Shown here piece by piece: positions 27,143 to 35,848 of a stretch of DNA of 58,581 bases. The notes under the pieces were generated by a model. That model did no database searches, was not told where the DNA came from, and saw nothing but the letters and a program-made list of their open reading frames with translations. This DNA comes from a virus, in IMG/VR virus record IMGVR_UViG_3300025096_001538, positions 1-58,581 of that record; one strand, given 5' to 3'. Position numbers and translations under genes: made by a program. The stretch's first letter is position 1. The number at the start of each line of letters is the position of its first letter.

Positions 27143-28666
27143 TTAACTCCAAGTGGCCCCACCTGATCCTCCGTCTGTTGGAATAGTACCATCATACCGA
27201 TTACCATTGGAATTGACATTACCACTATAATCATAAACTATACTACCACTACTCTCAGTCATCTTCCAATATGCCTGTAAACCAGTTTCATTAGATACAT
27301 CGTAAGGTGTTCCATTATTATAGTAAATAGAAGCGTTACTTGTTTTATCTCCTGAGAATACTGAAAACTCCTTTATAGAACCAGAAAAATGTGCATTAAC
27401 GGCATTACCATCGTTACGATATGAACCAATAGTCAAACCTTGATTATAATTTGCTGGAACTCCTGAAGATGAGATTATTGAATTTATAGGTATTAATGTC
27501 CCATCTACATATAATTTTGAACCAGATAATTCATTTACAGAATCAAATACCATCCAATGATGCCATTGTCCATCATCTTGTGCAGAAGTATCATCCCAAT
27601 ATATATACCAATTAGCATTATACCACCTCAAAGGTCTGCCGGCATGAAAATTAAAAATAAAAGATTTTTTATTAGTTCCCCACCCAAATGGAGCCTGATT
27701 TCTACCAGTTTCAGATGACTTTGCCCAAAATGAATAAGTTTTATCTGAAGGAATATTAGTTCCCTGGCCACTACTGCCTGAAAAAACAGTATTAACTTCA
27801 TCATATTCTCCATCAAAATGAAGTTCTCCTGTAGATTCAAACCTACCCCATGCCTTTATTACATCATCACTTGATAGATTATATCCTAAACTATCAGAAT
27901 CGGCTATTAAATGAAAAGTACCCCTATTCTGTTCTATAGTTAATGCATCGTGTTCCATAACCTGTCCGTTATTAAAAAATATAAAATCTGATTCATTTGT
28001 TGCAGTTGTACCAGTTGGTGCCGATGCTGAAAGTACACCATTAAAACTGGCCGTATTATTAGAAATAGTTGATGCAGTTTTATTAAAATTTTTCCGTAAA
28101 TATGGTTCAACAACAGTAGTTCCAACATTTGAATCTGCATATGTTTTAGCTGCCCCTTCTGTTACAATTGCAGTCTGACTATTGTCTCCTAAAAGACCAT
28201 CATTAGATATTTCGTTACTACTATACCCATTTAATACAAAAGAGCCCGTTTCATATAAACTACCAGTAACATAATGAATATCATCTAAAGAATTACCAAA
28301 CTGAGTTGATCCAGATTTGAAAATAGTATTAGATGAAGTTAATTCTGCAGTTATTATTTCTGCAGTTATTTTTCCATTAATTGTTGCATTACCAGATATA
28401 TTCAAATTCGTTGTAATTGTTGTATCACCAGTATTTGTTAAATTACTATTAAAACTACCATCAGAAAGAATAGATAAATTATTACCAAATCTATATGAAC
28501 TGGCAGTAATTTGTCCAAATTGAACATCAGATGTTGTACTCACATCCTGTCCGATTGTAAGTTGTTGTGCTATGGATGTACCACCATCCCATTCAACTCC
28601 ACTATTAGATGCTGTTACTCCATTTGCTCCTATTATTGTTAATGGATTTTGTAATATAAATGGCAT
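27143..28666 (-). CDS. LamG-domain fibre/collar protein
   Basis: 507 residues. The N-terminal about 260 residues (D-G-G-T-S-I-A-Q-Q-L-T-I-G-Q, then D-V-Q-F, and N-S-Q-T-A-I-V-T-E-G-A) are clearly paralogous to the C-terminal part of the preceding gene at 28676. The C-terminal about 200 residues form a LamG/concanavalin-like domain: D-G-Q-W-H-H-W, K-L-Y-V-D-G-T, L-T-I-G-S-Y-R and a G-S-I-K-E-F-S-V-F strand. Such domains bind carbohydrates. The gene follows ten bases after its paralogue, so a duplication of a fibre-like domain followed by gain of LamG is likely. A receptor-binding or whisker-like role is inferred. Confidence 0.75.
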   Translation of the reverse strand: MPFILQNPLTIIGANGVTASNSGVEWDGGTSIAQQLTIGQDVSTTSDVQFGQITASSYRFGNNLSILSDGSFNSNLTNTGDTTITTNLNISGNATINGKITAEIITAELTSSNTIFKSGSTQFGNSLDDIHYVTGSLYETGSFVLNGYSSNEISNDGLLGDNSQTAIVTEGAAKTYADSNVGTTVVEPYLRKNFNKTASTISNNTASFNGVLSASAPTGTTATNESDFIFFNNGQVMEHDALTIEQNRGTFHLIADSDSLGYNLSSDDVIKAWGRFESTGELHFDGEYDEVNTVFSGSSGQGTNIPSDKTYSFWAKSSETGRNQAPFGWGTNKKSFIFNFHAGRPLRWYNANWYIYWDDTSAQDDGQWHHWMVFDSVNELSGSKLYVDGTLIPINSIISSSGVPANYNQGLTIGSYRNDGNAVNAHFSGSIKEFSVFSGDKTSNASIYYNNGTPYDVSNETGLQAYWKMTESSGSIVYDYSGNVNSNGNRYDGTIPTDGGSGGATWS

Positions 28667-28675
28667 TTTATAATC

Positions 28676-30373
28676 CTACGAATTGAACTTACCCCAAGCA
28701 AGTATTTCATCATCACTCTCTAATGTATAACCAATAGAAGTTGTATCTACTTTAAGATGAAAAGTTGAAGCTGCTTGTTGTATAGTTAATGCATCATGTT
28801 CCATATATTGACCATTAATAAAAAATAGAAAATCGTGTTCAGTAGTTCCAGTCATCCCAGTTGGTGCCGATGCCGTTACTGCACTAAAACTTGCTGTACT
28901 ATTACCACTTATACCAGATGATATTTTTACATATTGTTTTCTTAAATATGCCTGTTCTCCTGCAGAACCTAAACCACTAACATATTGTTTTACTGCATAT
29001 TCAGTAACTAATGCATTTTGACTATTATCTGTTAATGAAGTATCATTTGATATTTCCGTTACATCATACCCATTCAACCCAAATGAACCTGTAGTATATA
29101 AACTACCACTAAATTGATGTGTATCATCTTGCGTATCACCAAATATAGTAGAACCACTTGAAAACATTATAGACGCAGATACAAGTTCAGTATGAAATTC
29201 TTGTGCGATTAAAGTTCCACTAATAGAAGCATTACCTGTAACTGATAGATTAGAGGTTGTAGTTAAAGAACCACTAACAACTACATCTCCAGTAATACCA
29301 CTATTATTAATATTAAGCGGAGCAGTCGTTCCAACCCTTAGAGAAGAAGTTACTGCATTGAACTGAACATTTGCTGCTGTACCAACTGGTTGTCCGATTG
29401 ATATTTCATGAGTTAATGGTGTAGAACCATCAAAAGATATACCATCATTTGTAACTGTTATACCAGTTCCCGAAGATAATGTCAAAGTATTGGATAAAAC
29501 AACATCTACTGAACCGCCCGTACCCATTGTTGACATTTGTTCATCCCCACCAAATGTACCAGCTAAAGTTTCAGAATCAACTGTGGTTTCTGCCCCAACA
29601 ATAACTTGTTTTGGTGTTAAATATTTTTGCATTGTATGGGGACCAGATAATTCGTTATATGCCTCGGGTATTAAATAACCATTCAAAGTAACACTAAACT
29701 CTGTCTTAACAATTCTTTCCCTATCTGAAACTTCTGTACTATCTGTAAAACTATCAATATTAGTTCTAAATCTCATTTTGTTCGGTTCACCCCAATAAGA
29801 ACCCGCAGACCAATTAATTCTTTCTACCAATTTATTCATTTGTTCAATATAAGAAGTCCAAACAATAAAATCATAACTTAACACCATATAATCTGGAACT
29901 GCTACATTATAGTATTCTTTCTGTGGTAATAATCCCTGTTGAACTGAAAATGCATCGTATCTATTAGCATCATTGTATTTTCTCTCAAACTGCCAATGAA
30001 GTTTTGGATCTTCTGGATCCATTTTATCTATTGGTATGGTCGTATCCTTTTCCATTCCAGTCCGTCTGAATGCTATAACGGGTAATATAACTTGTCTTTT
30101 TGAATCCCTCATAAAACCAGTTTTTCTTATTGCATACCACCTTTCTGGTGATGAGTACATTACAGGTACTTTTACGGTTTCACCATTTTCTAAAACTGTG
30201 GGCTTTATCACTTCAGTAAAATAAAACATTATAGCAGAGTCCAAGTCCATTAAACTGATAGATACATCTTTTACATCATCCGTATCTCGTCTAAGTTGAG
30301 TTGCTCTCTGTATAGGTGTTCTTTTTGATCTGGGAATGGGTTTTTGTCTACCCATTACTATATCTACTGCCAT
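28676..30373 (-). CDS. gp15-like tail completion protein fused to fibre-like domain
   Basis: 565 residues. Residues about 35-250 follow the layout of T4 gp15 (sheath stabiliser/tail terminator): a V-P-V-M-Y-S-S-P-E-R-W strand, a D-F-I-V-W-T-S-Y-I-E-Q-M-N-K-L-V-E helix, a Y-W-G...F-R-T-N-I segment, and R-I-V-K-T-E-F-S-V-T-L-N-G-Y-L-I-P-E near the end. Residues about 290-565 are fibre-like, Ser/Thr/Gly-rich and paralogous to the N-terminus of the next gene. The position right after the gp13- and gp14-like neck genes agrees with gp15. The fusion would place a fibre-like domain at the neck or tail top. Confidence 0.62.
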   Translation of the reverse strand: MAVDIVMGRQKPIPRSKRTPIQRATQLRRDTDDVKDVSISLMDLDSAIMFYFTEVIKPTVLENGETVKVPVMYSSPERWYAIRKTGFMRDSKRQVILPVIAFRRTGMEKDTTIPIDKMDPEDPKLHWQFERKYNDANRYDAFSVQQGLLPQKEYYNVAVPDYMVLSYDFIVWTSYIEQMNKLVERINWSAGSYWGEPNKMRFRTNIDSFTDSTEVSDRERIVKTEFSVTLNGYLIPEAYNELSGPHTMQKYLTPKQVIVGAETTVDSETLAGTFGGDEQMSTMGTGGSVDVVLSNTLTLSSGTGITVTNDGISFDGSTPLTHEISIGQPVGTAANVQFNAVTSSLRVGTTAPLNINNSGITGDVVVSGSLTTTSNLSVTGNASISGTLIAQEFHTELVSASIMFSSGSTIFGDTQDDTHQFSGSLYTTGSFGLNGYDVTEISNDTSLTDNSQNALVTEYAVKQYVSGLGSAGEQAYLRKQYVKISSGISGNSTASFSAVTASAPTGMTGTTEHDFLFFINGQYMEHDALTIQQAASTFHLKVDTTSIGYTLESDDEILAWGKFNS

Positions 30374-30858
30374 TAAATACTCCGTATTCGTTCAATGTTT
30401 AGATTAGAAAATCTAACTCTAAATGTTCCACAACTTACTGTCCAATTATTATCTTGTAACCCACCAACAAGTTGGTTCTCATTTATAGAACTGATTTCAA
30501 AATATGCCCAATTCCATTCAATAACATCACCTACTTCTGGAACTAATGATAAATCAATTAAAGTCTGTCTAAGTATATGAAAATCAGCATTTTGTTGTTC
30601 ATCTGCACTAAATTCATCGGTATTCCAATCAAAATCTGCAGCATCTACTAAACAAGCAAATTTAACACCATCTTTCCATTTTTTTCCACCAGTTGCTTCT
30701 CCATACAAATTGGTCATAGTGTCGTGTGCTGATACTTTATAAAGAACTACTTGTTGGTTGATTATTCCGTCTTTTCCTAACCGAAGATCACCAATTAGCT
30801 CTTTATTTACCCGTTCAAAAACATTTAAGTCTCTTTGTGGTAAAAATCTTCCTGCCAT
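30373..30858 (-). CDS. Neck protein, gp14-like by position
   Basis: 161 residues. It starts four bases after the gp13-like gene and ends overlapping the start of the gp15-like gene. The sequence is beta-rich with W-N-W-A-Y-F-E-I and a C-terminal V-S-C-G-T-F-R-V-R-F-S-N strand. It has the size and position of the second neck protein that closes the portal after packaging; T4 gp14 is longer (256). The assignment is mainly by gene order. Confidence 0.6.
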   Translation of the reverse strand: MAGRFLPQRDLNVFERVNKELIGDLRLGKDGIINQQVVLYKVSAHDTMTNLYGEATGGKKWKDGVKFACLVDAADFDWNTDEFSADEQQNADFHILRQTLIDLSLVPEVGDVIEWNWAYFEISSINENQLVGGLQDNNWTVSCGTFRVRFSNLNIERIRSI

Positions 30859-30862
30859 AATA

Positions 30863-32020
30863 TTATCCTATGTAAATTGGTAAAGGAACTTTTTGTAATT
30901 TTTCTTGCAGTCGTGTTGATTCTTCACTATCTGCCTCTAACATCATTTTTCGACTTGCCGCCTCAAGGTTTTCTCTTAATTGTGTTACGAGAAACTCTTT
31001 TTCACTTTGTGCTTCAGTTCTTAATGTATCACCATCAAGAGTTGTTTCTGCATTTGGAACTGGTATAGTACCATACTTACTCCTAACCATTCCAAGTAAT
31101 TCTTTAGTTAATGCAAGTCCATATTTTCTAATCCATTGTTTTCCTACATCATTTATAAACTGATATTGCATATTATCATAAGGAACATTTGAGAAATCAG
31201 AAACTGTGTTGGATGTTTCTCCATATGCAGTCTGTGTAGGATCATCCCTATCCGATTTTAAGATATATTCAAACCATAATTTATAATTTGTGGTCGGATT
31301 TGGAAATATTCTTAATTTATTATTTTTCAATTCAAAAGTATGTGCTGATTTTCTAAATTGGTCATTAAATTCAATTGCTTGCATTCTCAAAAGGTCTGCG
31401 TATATCGGCATCATCATAAATTGAACGGCTGGTGTCATATTACCCCAACCAAAACCATCTAACATATTGTAAGAACCAGCTCCTGTTCCTGCATACGGGT
31501 CAAAATATCGTTGAACTGCTGGACTTGCTTCATAAAATACTTTCCTAACCTCTATTGCTGAACCACTATGATTTGCATCTGATATCAATGTATTTAAATT
31601 ATATACTTGTGAACCACTAACAATATCAATAGAACCACTATAATGTTCTATAGTTCCACCCACTCCTGCCTCTGTGCCATATTGTTCCGAAACTCTAATT
31701 GCATCTGCAAAATTAGGTGTAACTCGTTTATGAGTAACATTTGAACCAGTTGCCTGTCCTCGTAAAGATAATAGATTCTCTCTGATATTAAATTGATTTA
31801 CTTGTGCTGAATATTCTGTAATTGCCTCTTCAAAACAGGCATAAAATTGTATGTCTTGTAGTTCAATTGCCATAATTGGATAGCCCAATCTCTGAGCACA
31901 CCATTTTGCAAATTTAGGTCCGTCCCCTTGAAATGACGAATCTGAATCATATAATCCAAATGGTGTCGAACCACTATCTGGATGAATTCCTGAACCACTA
32001 CCTGGCCATATAGCTTCCAT
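30863..32020 (-). CDS. Neck protein, gp13-like
   Basis: 385 residues (T4 gp13 is 309). The N-terminal region has a helical pattern W-C-A-Q-R-L-G-Y-P-I-M-A-I-E-L-Q with F-E-E-A-I-T-E-Y, typical of gp13 and related head-tail connector proteins. The centre has K-L-R-I-F-P-N-P and K-L-W-F-E-Y, and the C-terminus is a long Glu/Arg-rich helix. It is the first gene after the head cluster and has its own promoter-like element after a terminator. It should bind under the portal together with the gp14-like protein. Confidence 0.78.
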   Translation of the reverse strand: MEAIWPGSGSGIHPDSGSTPFGLYDSDSSFQGDGPKFAKWCAQRLGYPIMAIELQDIQFYACFEEAITEYSAQVNQFNIRENLLSLRGQATGSNVTHKRVTPNFADAIRVSEQYGTEAGVGGTIEHYSGSIDIVSGSQVYNLNTLISDANHSGSAIEVRKVFYEASPAVQRYFDPYAGTGAGSYNMLDGFGWGNMTPAVQFMMMPIYADLLRMQAIEFNDQFRKSAHTFELKNNKLRIFPNPTTNYKLWFEYILKSDRDDPTQTAYGETSNTVSDFSNVPYDNMQYQFINDVGKQWIRKYGLALTKELLGMVRSKYGTIPVPNAETTLDGDTLRTEAQSEKEFLVTQLRENLEAASRKMMLEADSEESTRLQEKLQKVPLPIYIG

Positions 32021-32055
32021 ATTATAATCTCCTAAAAAAGATATTATTTGTCAAC

Positions 32056-32065
32056 TATAAATATA
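32056..32065 (-). promoter_or_regulatory. TATATTTATA element before the neck genes
   Basis: Sense-strand TATATTTATA lies 35 bases before the gp13-like ATG and just after the terminator of the preceding gene. Confidence 0.5.
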
Positions 32066-32072
32066 ACGGCAA

Positions 32073-32100
32073 TAAAAAAGGGAACTCAAATTGAATTCCC
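32073..32100 (-). terminator. Terminator after the small structural gene
   Basis: The hairpin has arms at 32080-32087 and 32093-32100 (GGGAA/TTCCC core with one mismatch). On the sense strand it is followed by a run of T (32074-32079 as A on the plus strand). It lies 31 bases after the stop at 32132 and before the neck-gene promoter element. Confidence 0.8.
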
Positions 32101-32131
32101 TCATTTAATAAATAATATCTACTATAGTATA

Positions 32132-32521
32132 TTAACTTGCGGACGCTGAAGGTAGTGTTCCAACCGCACCTGCTTCCCATGCTGTTGCGTAATGTACTCC
32201 GTGTGATTGATTTGAGGAAAATTTCTTTGATTCTTCATCCCACATTAATTCACATGAACCAGACATATCTATACCAGAGGCTGACATAGAACCTGCCCAT
32301 GCATTAACTTCTGCCTGTGTTGGGAAACGTAAGTTTCCACTATCATCTTTTGTTGTAAAATAGTAAGTAATTGTCTTGGCTATCGGATGTGTTTCAGCAC
32401 CATTCCCTTCAACATCTTGTCCATGCAATACAGGATGATTTGAACCTGTATCAAAACTCCAAGAAACTTTGTTCCATGTTGATTGTGATATTGCTGGTGG
32501 TTTTGTGTATGACACTGCCAT
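32132..32521 (-). CDS. Small structural protein next to major capsid gene
   Basis: 129 residues, Ser/Thr/Trp-rich, with no signal peptide. It contains T-Q-A-E-V-N-A-W-A-G-S-M and Y-Y-F-T-T-K-D-D-S-G segments. It is flanked by its own terminator and two promoter-like elements, which implies high, separate expression typical of virion proteins. A capsid decoration role is possible, but I see no clear similarity to Soc or Hoc. Confidence 0.65.
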   Translation of the reverse strand: MAVSYTKPPAISQSTWNKVSWSFDTGSNHPVLHGQDVEGNGAETHPIAKTITYYFTTKDDSGNLRFPTQAEVNAWAGSMSASGIDMSGSCELMWDEESKKFSSNQSHGVHYATAWEAGAVGTLPSASAS

Positions 32522-32541
32522 TTTTCTTCTCCGTTATTAAC

Positions 32542-32583
32542 TATAAATATTATAATTTGTAAAAACTGTCATATATAAATATC
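32542..32583 (-). promoter_or_regulatory. Two late-promoter-like elements
   Basis: Sense-strand GATATTTATA (32574-32583) and AATATTTATA (32542-32551) lie 52 and 20 bases before the ATG at 32521. Both lie after the major capsid terminator. Confidence 0.5.
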
Positions 32584-32591
32584 AAATGCAC

Positions 32592-32622
32592 AAAAAAAGG
32601 GGATTTTTCAACCCCCTTTTTT
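32592..32622 (-). terminator. Rho-independent terminator after major capsid gene
   Basis: A stem of GGGG with CCCC (32599-32602 and 32612-32615), extended by A and T runs on both sides, gives a stem of about ten pairs with a U-rich end. It lies 25 bases after the capsid stop. Confidence 0.9.
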
Positions 32623-32646
32623 GTTAGATCTGTGATTTAACTACGA

Positions 32647-34293
32647 TTAAACGTAATTAATATCAGCTACGATTACCTTACCATAGAATTCAGGTCTTAC
32701 CATCTTCTTCGCGTATCGTGTCATTACACCCTTACGAGGAGTGAAATTAACAGGATCGTAAACAAGTGGAGTCATGATTAATGGTACATACGGTGCGTAT
32801 ACAGCTCCAGTTTCAAGGAAATTAGATCCTCTGAAACCAAGTAGGATGTCATTTTCTAACATATAAGGGTTTTTATAAACCGTAAATCTGTTATTCAATG
32901 CACCAACTTTCTGTACACCCATTGCATATGATGTATTGCTCGAATCACCATCTGAATCAGAAGCATATCCAGGAATACTTTCGATAACGGTTGCTGTTTC
33001 AGGTGAAACCACCATGAAATTAGCACCACCACGAAGAGTTTTCTGATGGATTGTGTTACTTACTGCTTGCAGTTTGTTTCCAAGAGTCTGGAACCACTCA
33101 CCTTTCGTGTAAGCGTTAGAGTTACCAGAAACTTCAGTAAATACTGAAGAAGCTGAATCATACTCAAATCCAGTCTTAGCTGACCAATACTCAGTCTTAG
33201 CGTCTGCGTTCTGTTTCAACATATCAAGGATTTCCAAATCAATTTCCATTGAAATGTACTCACTCAACATAGAAGTAAGTTCTGCTTCTGCATCAACTGA
33301 ATGATAAGCGTTAAGGTCTTGAGCTAACTCAGGAGTCCAGATAGCTTTAAGTTTACGAGTTTTCGCAACTATACTAACTGAACGAAGAGCTATATCAATC
33401 TCAGGAATATCAACATCGTCTGCTGAATTAGGTGAAGGAGTAGTAAAAGTACTCTGTTCAAAATCACCTCGTGATGTATCACCAGGTTGTTTATGAAATT
33501 TCACCCAAGACATCTTACCATTAGCACCACTTGAACCTGCACCTCTTACATAAAAATATATGTAAGTGGAATCAGTTGTAGTGTATGCTGGATAAGTTGC
33601 TGTAATGTTTGAACCACTAATTGCGAATGCCCTTGCACCTTCCCAATCTACATTAGACCCAGAGTTTAACTGAGTTTTTGCAATTCTCATCTTAAAGATT
33701 CGATTTGCTAATGTACCTGCGACTGCTACTGACGAACTCAATGAAGGTTCGAACTCAACATCTGCCCATGAAGCAGAAGTTCTTGTGATGGATCCAGATG
33801 GGATACCAGGAGATGTTTGGTCATTAATCGAATATCCAAACCTACCTGCACCATATAGACCACCAGCTGCATCTGCGTTAGATGCGGATGTGTTACCGTG
33901 TATATACGATCCCTTAGAGTGTTGAGCAGTTTGAGTTGTACCGTATTTAAAGTCAAGATAGAAAATCAGACCACTTGGTAGGTTCATAGGTTGAACACTA
34001 ACAAAGTCTTGTGCTGCTAACTCACCAAAGATTCTACGAACCAAAGGAAGTGCTACACCTGACCATTCTTCTGAATTCGAAGCTGTACCAGTTTTAGATG
34101 ATTCATCTATTAACTGACGAGCTTGGTTTTCAAGAAGAACTGCCATTCCATGTTGCTTATTTGTATCTTCAAGACCTTCAAGTAATCCAGTGGGCTCCCA
34201 CTTATTGACTAGCTTTTGGGTTTCTGCTAAACGACTGCGTTCGGAATCATAGCTATCCATCAGTTTTTCGATGGACTGTAAATTGTCTGCCAT
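32647..34293 (-). CDS. Major capsid protein (gp23-like)
   Basis: 548 residues (T4 gp23: 521). It contains V-Q-P-M-N-L-P-S-G-L-I-F, A-I-W-T-P-E-L-A-Q-D-L-N-A-Y-H-S-V-D-A-E-A-E-L, F-M-V-V-S-P-E-T-A, Y-A-P-Y-V-P-L and a final T-R-Y-A-K-K-M-V-R-P-E, which match the HK97-fold gp23 family. The N-terminal propeptide ends at L61-I62-D63-E64, followed by Ser65. This is almost the same position as the T4 gp23 cleavage site (E65) and gives the protease specificity (L/I-x-E) used for the leader analysis. It assembles with the scaffold and portal and is matured by the gp21-like protease. Confidence 0.95.
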   Translation of the reverse strand: MADNLQSIEKLMDSYDSERSRLAETQKLVNKWEPTGLLEGLEDTNKQHGMAVLLENQARQLIDESSKTGTASNSEEWSGVALPLVRRIFGELAAQDFVSVQPMNLPSGLIFYLDFKYGTTQTAQHSKGSYIHGNTSASNADAAGGLYGAGRFGYSINDQTSPGIPSGSITRTSASWADVEFEPSLSSSVAVAGTLANRIFKMRIAKTQLNSGSNVDWEGARAFAISGSNITATYPAYTTTDSTYIYFYVRGAGSSGANGKMSWVKFHKQPGDTSRGDFEQSTFTTPSPNSADDVDIPEIDIALRSVSIVAKTRKLKAIWTPELAQDLNAYHSVDAEAELTSMLSEYISMEIDLEILDMLKQNADAKTEYWSAKTGFEYDSASSVFTEVSGNSNAYTKGEWFQTLGNKLQAVSNTIHQKTLRGGANFMVVSPETATVIESIPGYASDSDGDSSNTSYAMGVQKVGALNNRFTVYKNPYMLENDILLGFRGSNFLETGAVYAPYVPLIMTPLVYDPVNFTPRKGVMTRYAKKMVRPEFYGKVIVADINYV

Positions 34294-34329
34294 TTTTTTT
34301 CTCCAAAAAAATATCGTTATTAATTACTA

Positions 34330-35691
34330 TTATAGAATATTAGCTAACTTCTGGAAGCGATTCTTCATATCAAATCCTTCTTCAATCACTTTTGGTGTTG
34401 ATTTAGGTTTGGTAGAAGCAGTTGCTTTAGAGGCGGTGCCTTTACTCTCTTTAATTGGTTTTGGCGTACTTGCGTTTGCCGTTTTGCTACCAAAAGATTC
34501 TGCCAAGGTGGCGAATACCAACTTAACTTCTCTTAGGTTTGCTGCTCTATCGAAGGTTTCTACTACTTTCAACTTTTGTTCATTAGTTAAACCGTGTGCA
34601 CGGAATAATTTGTTAGTGAACAATAGTTTTGCGTTAAGTAGATTTACTTCATTCAACTTAGAACGAAGATACTTCACTACCTTACGATGCTCATCAAGTT
34701 CTGATGTAAGTTTAGATACTTGCTCTTCAGCTTTCTCACCATCTTCATCATCACCCTCTGAAAGTGCTTTCAAGATTTCTTCAAGGTCAATGTCATCTTC
34801 CTCGTTGACTTCTAAGTCACCATTACGGGCTTCAAAATCATCTTGTTCTTTGACTTTGGCGTATTGAACACCATTGACTTCAACTAAATCATCCACTTCC
34901 TCATCTTCTGAGTTTTCGTGACCTGCTGCTGGTGCGTCTGCGGCTGCTGGTTCTTCCGAACCTTGACCGATATCAGACGAATCTGCTGCGTCGTCAGCGA
35001 CTTTATTATCGGCATCACCGATATCAGAAGATACATCATTTTCTGCTAAATCTGCTTGGTCTGCAGTTTCTGCTTCATCAGAAGAAAGACCATCACCGAC
35101 TTCACCTTCCTCATATTCCTCGTTGACATCAGCATCATCTGCTTCATCTTCAAGTTCTTTAAGGATAGATTCTAAGTCGAGTTCATCTTCATCTTCACCT
35201 TCCTGTTCTTCAACAGGAGCTTCAACTTCTTCTTCTTCTTCAGATACTACAGGAGCATATTTAACACCATTAATTTCAATCACACCTTCTTCAGGTATTG
35301 CTGGTTCTTCTGCCCATTCTTCATCTTCATCTGCTACTGCAGGTTCTTCAAAAGGAACTTCTTCGCCAGGAACTTCGTCTTGTGCGACGATAGGTTCTTC
35401 AACGGGAACTTCTTCACCAGGAACTTCATCCTGTGCGACAATAGGTTCTTCACCAACTTCAGGCTCAACTGCTATTTCAGGTTCTTCTTCAGCTTCTGGT
35501 TCTTCCTGTTCTACAGGAACTTCTTCACCAGGAACTTCTTCTTCACCTTCCATTTCAGATTGAATCTTCTGTGAAAGCATGGATTGAATACGGGGAGTGA
35601 AAGCTTCTTCAAGAGCTATTTTAGCGTTTGCAAGTGCCGTTTCTCGGACAGCTTTAGCGTCTGCTATTGCGTCTTTTAAAAGATCATCCAT
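34330..35691 (-). CDS. Prohead core scaffolding protein (gp22-like)
   Basis: About 453 residues from the ATG at 35691, which has a GGAGA site; the longer reading from 35724 adds eleven residues with no such site. The N-terminus is a conserved-looking helix (D-D-L-L-K-D-A-I-A-D-A-K-A-V-R-E-T-A). Then comes a very acidic Glu/Pro/Val region (about 50-290) with 17-residue repeats, and a coiled coil (about 325-380) of the kind expected in scaffolds. The C-terminus is basic. The place between the protease and major capsid genes is that of T4 gene 22. T4 gp22 is 269 residues, so the acidic region accounts for the extra length. It is expected to be degraded to small acidic peptides during maturation. 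Confidence 0.82.
   Translation of the reverse strand: MDDLLKDAIADAKAVRETALANAKIALEEAFTPRIQSMLSQKIQSEMEGEEEVPGEEVPVEQEEPEAEEEPEIAVEPEVGEEPIVAQDEVPGEEVPVEEPIVAQDEVPGEEVPFEEPAVADEDEEWAEEPAIPEEGVIEINGVKYAPVVSEEEEEVEAPVEEQEGEDEDELDLESILKELEDEADDADVNEEYEEGEVGDGLSSDEAETADQADLAENDVSSDIGDADNKVADDAADSSDIGQGSEEPAAADAPAAGHENSEDEEVDDLVEVNGVQYAKVKEQDDFEARNGDLEVNEEDDIDLEEILKALSEGDDEDGEKAEEQVSKLTSELDEHRKVVKYLRSKLNEVNLLNAKLLFTNKLFRAHGLTNEQKLKVVETFDRAANLREVKLVFATLAESFGSKTANASTPKPIKESKGTASKATASTKPKSTPKVIEEGFDMKNRFQKLANIL
35354..35455. repeat. 51-bp imperfect tandem repeat in the scaffold gene
   Basis: Two copies (35354-35404, 35405-35455) encode the 17-residue unit V-P-G-E-E-V-P-x-E-E-P-x-V-A-x-D-E. Further degenerate copies flank them (for example near 35510-35545). 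The differences are at wobble positions, so the repeat is older than the perfect duplications elsewhere. Confidence 0.85.
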
Positions 35692-35785
35692 TATGTTTCT
35701 CCATAAGAGTTTGTTTCCAAGCATAAAATACTTGGATGGAATTAATAAAGTTATTAGGAACTTTAATGCGGTTTACATTATCGGT

Positions 35786-35833
35786 ATGTCATATACGATT
35801 GAATGACATATTCTTGTGTATATAAATATACAC
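35786..35833 (-). promoter_or_regulatory. Leader region of scaffold gene with palindromic promoter element
   Basis: The 157-base gap before the scaffold gene contains TATATTTATA (35821-35830) inside a perfect palindrome (eight-base arms, 35816-35833). A second inverted repeat with seven-base arms follows (35786-35792 and 35803-35809). A third small hairpin (35716-35736) lies closer to the ATG. The 5' UTR would be about 120 bases, the longest in the window. Confidence 0.4.
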
Positions 35834-35848
35834 AAATTAAAAAAACTG

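Noticed and set aside
28341-28370. Short direct repeat (ITAE coding) in the LamG-type gene
   Set aside because: Only about 13 bases, in a naturally repetitive fibre sequence.
32132-32521. Soc/Hoc-type decoration protein
   Set aside because: The position fits, but I see no sequence resemblance; kept as an unnamed structural protein.
34271-34867. Plus-strand ORF of 198 codons across the capsid-scaffold gap
   Set aside because: The composition mirrors the minus-strand gene, and no promoter or start signal supports it.
35123-35563. Long Ser-rich open frame on the plus strand opposite the scaffold gene
   Set aside because: It is the antisense shadow of the Glu-rich scaffold codons (GAA/TTC), has no ribosome binding site and lies wholly inside a well-supported gene.
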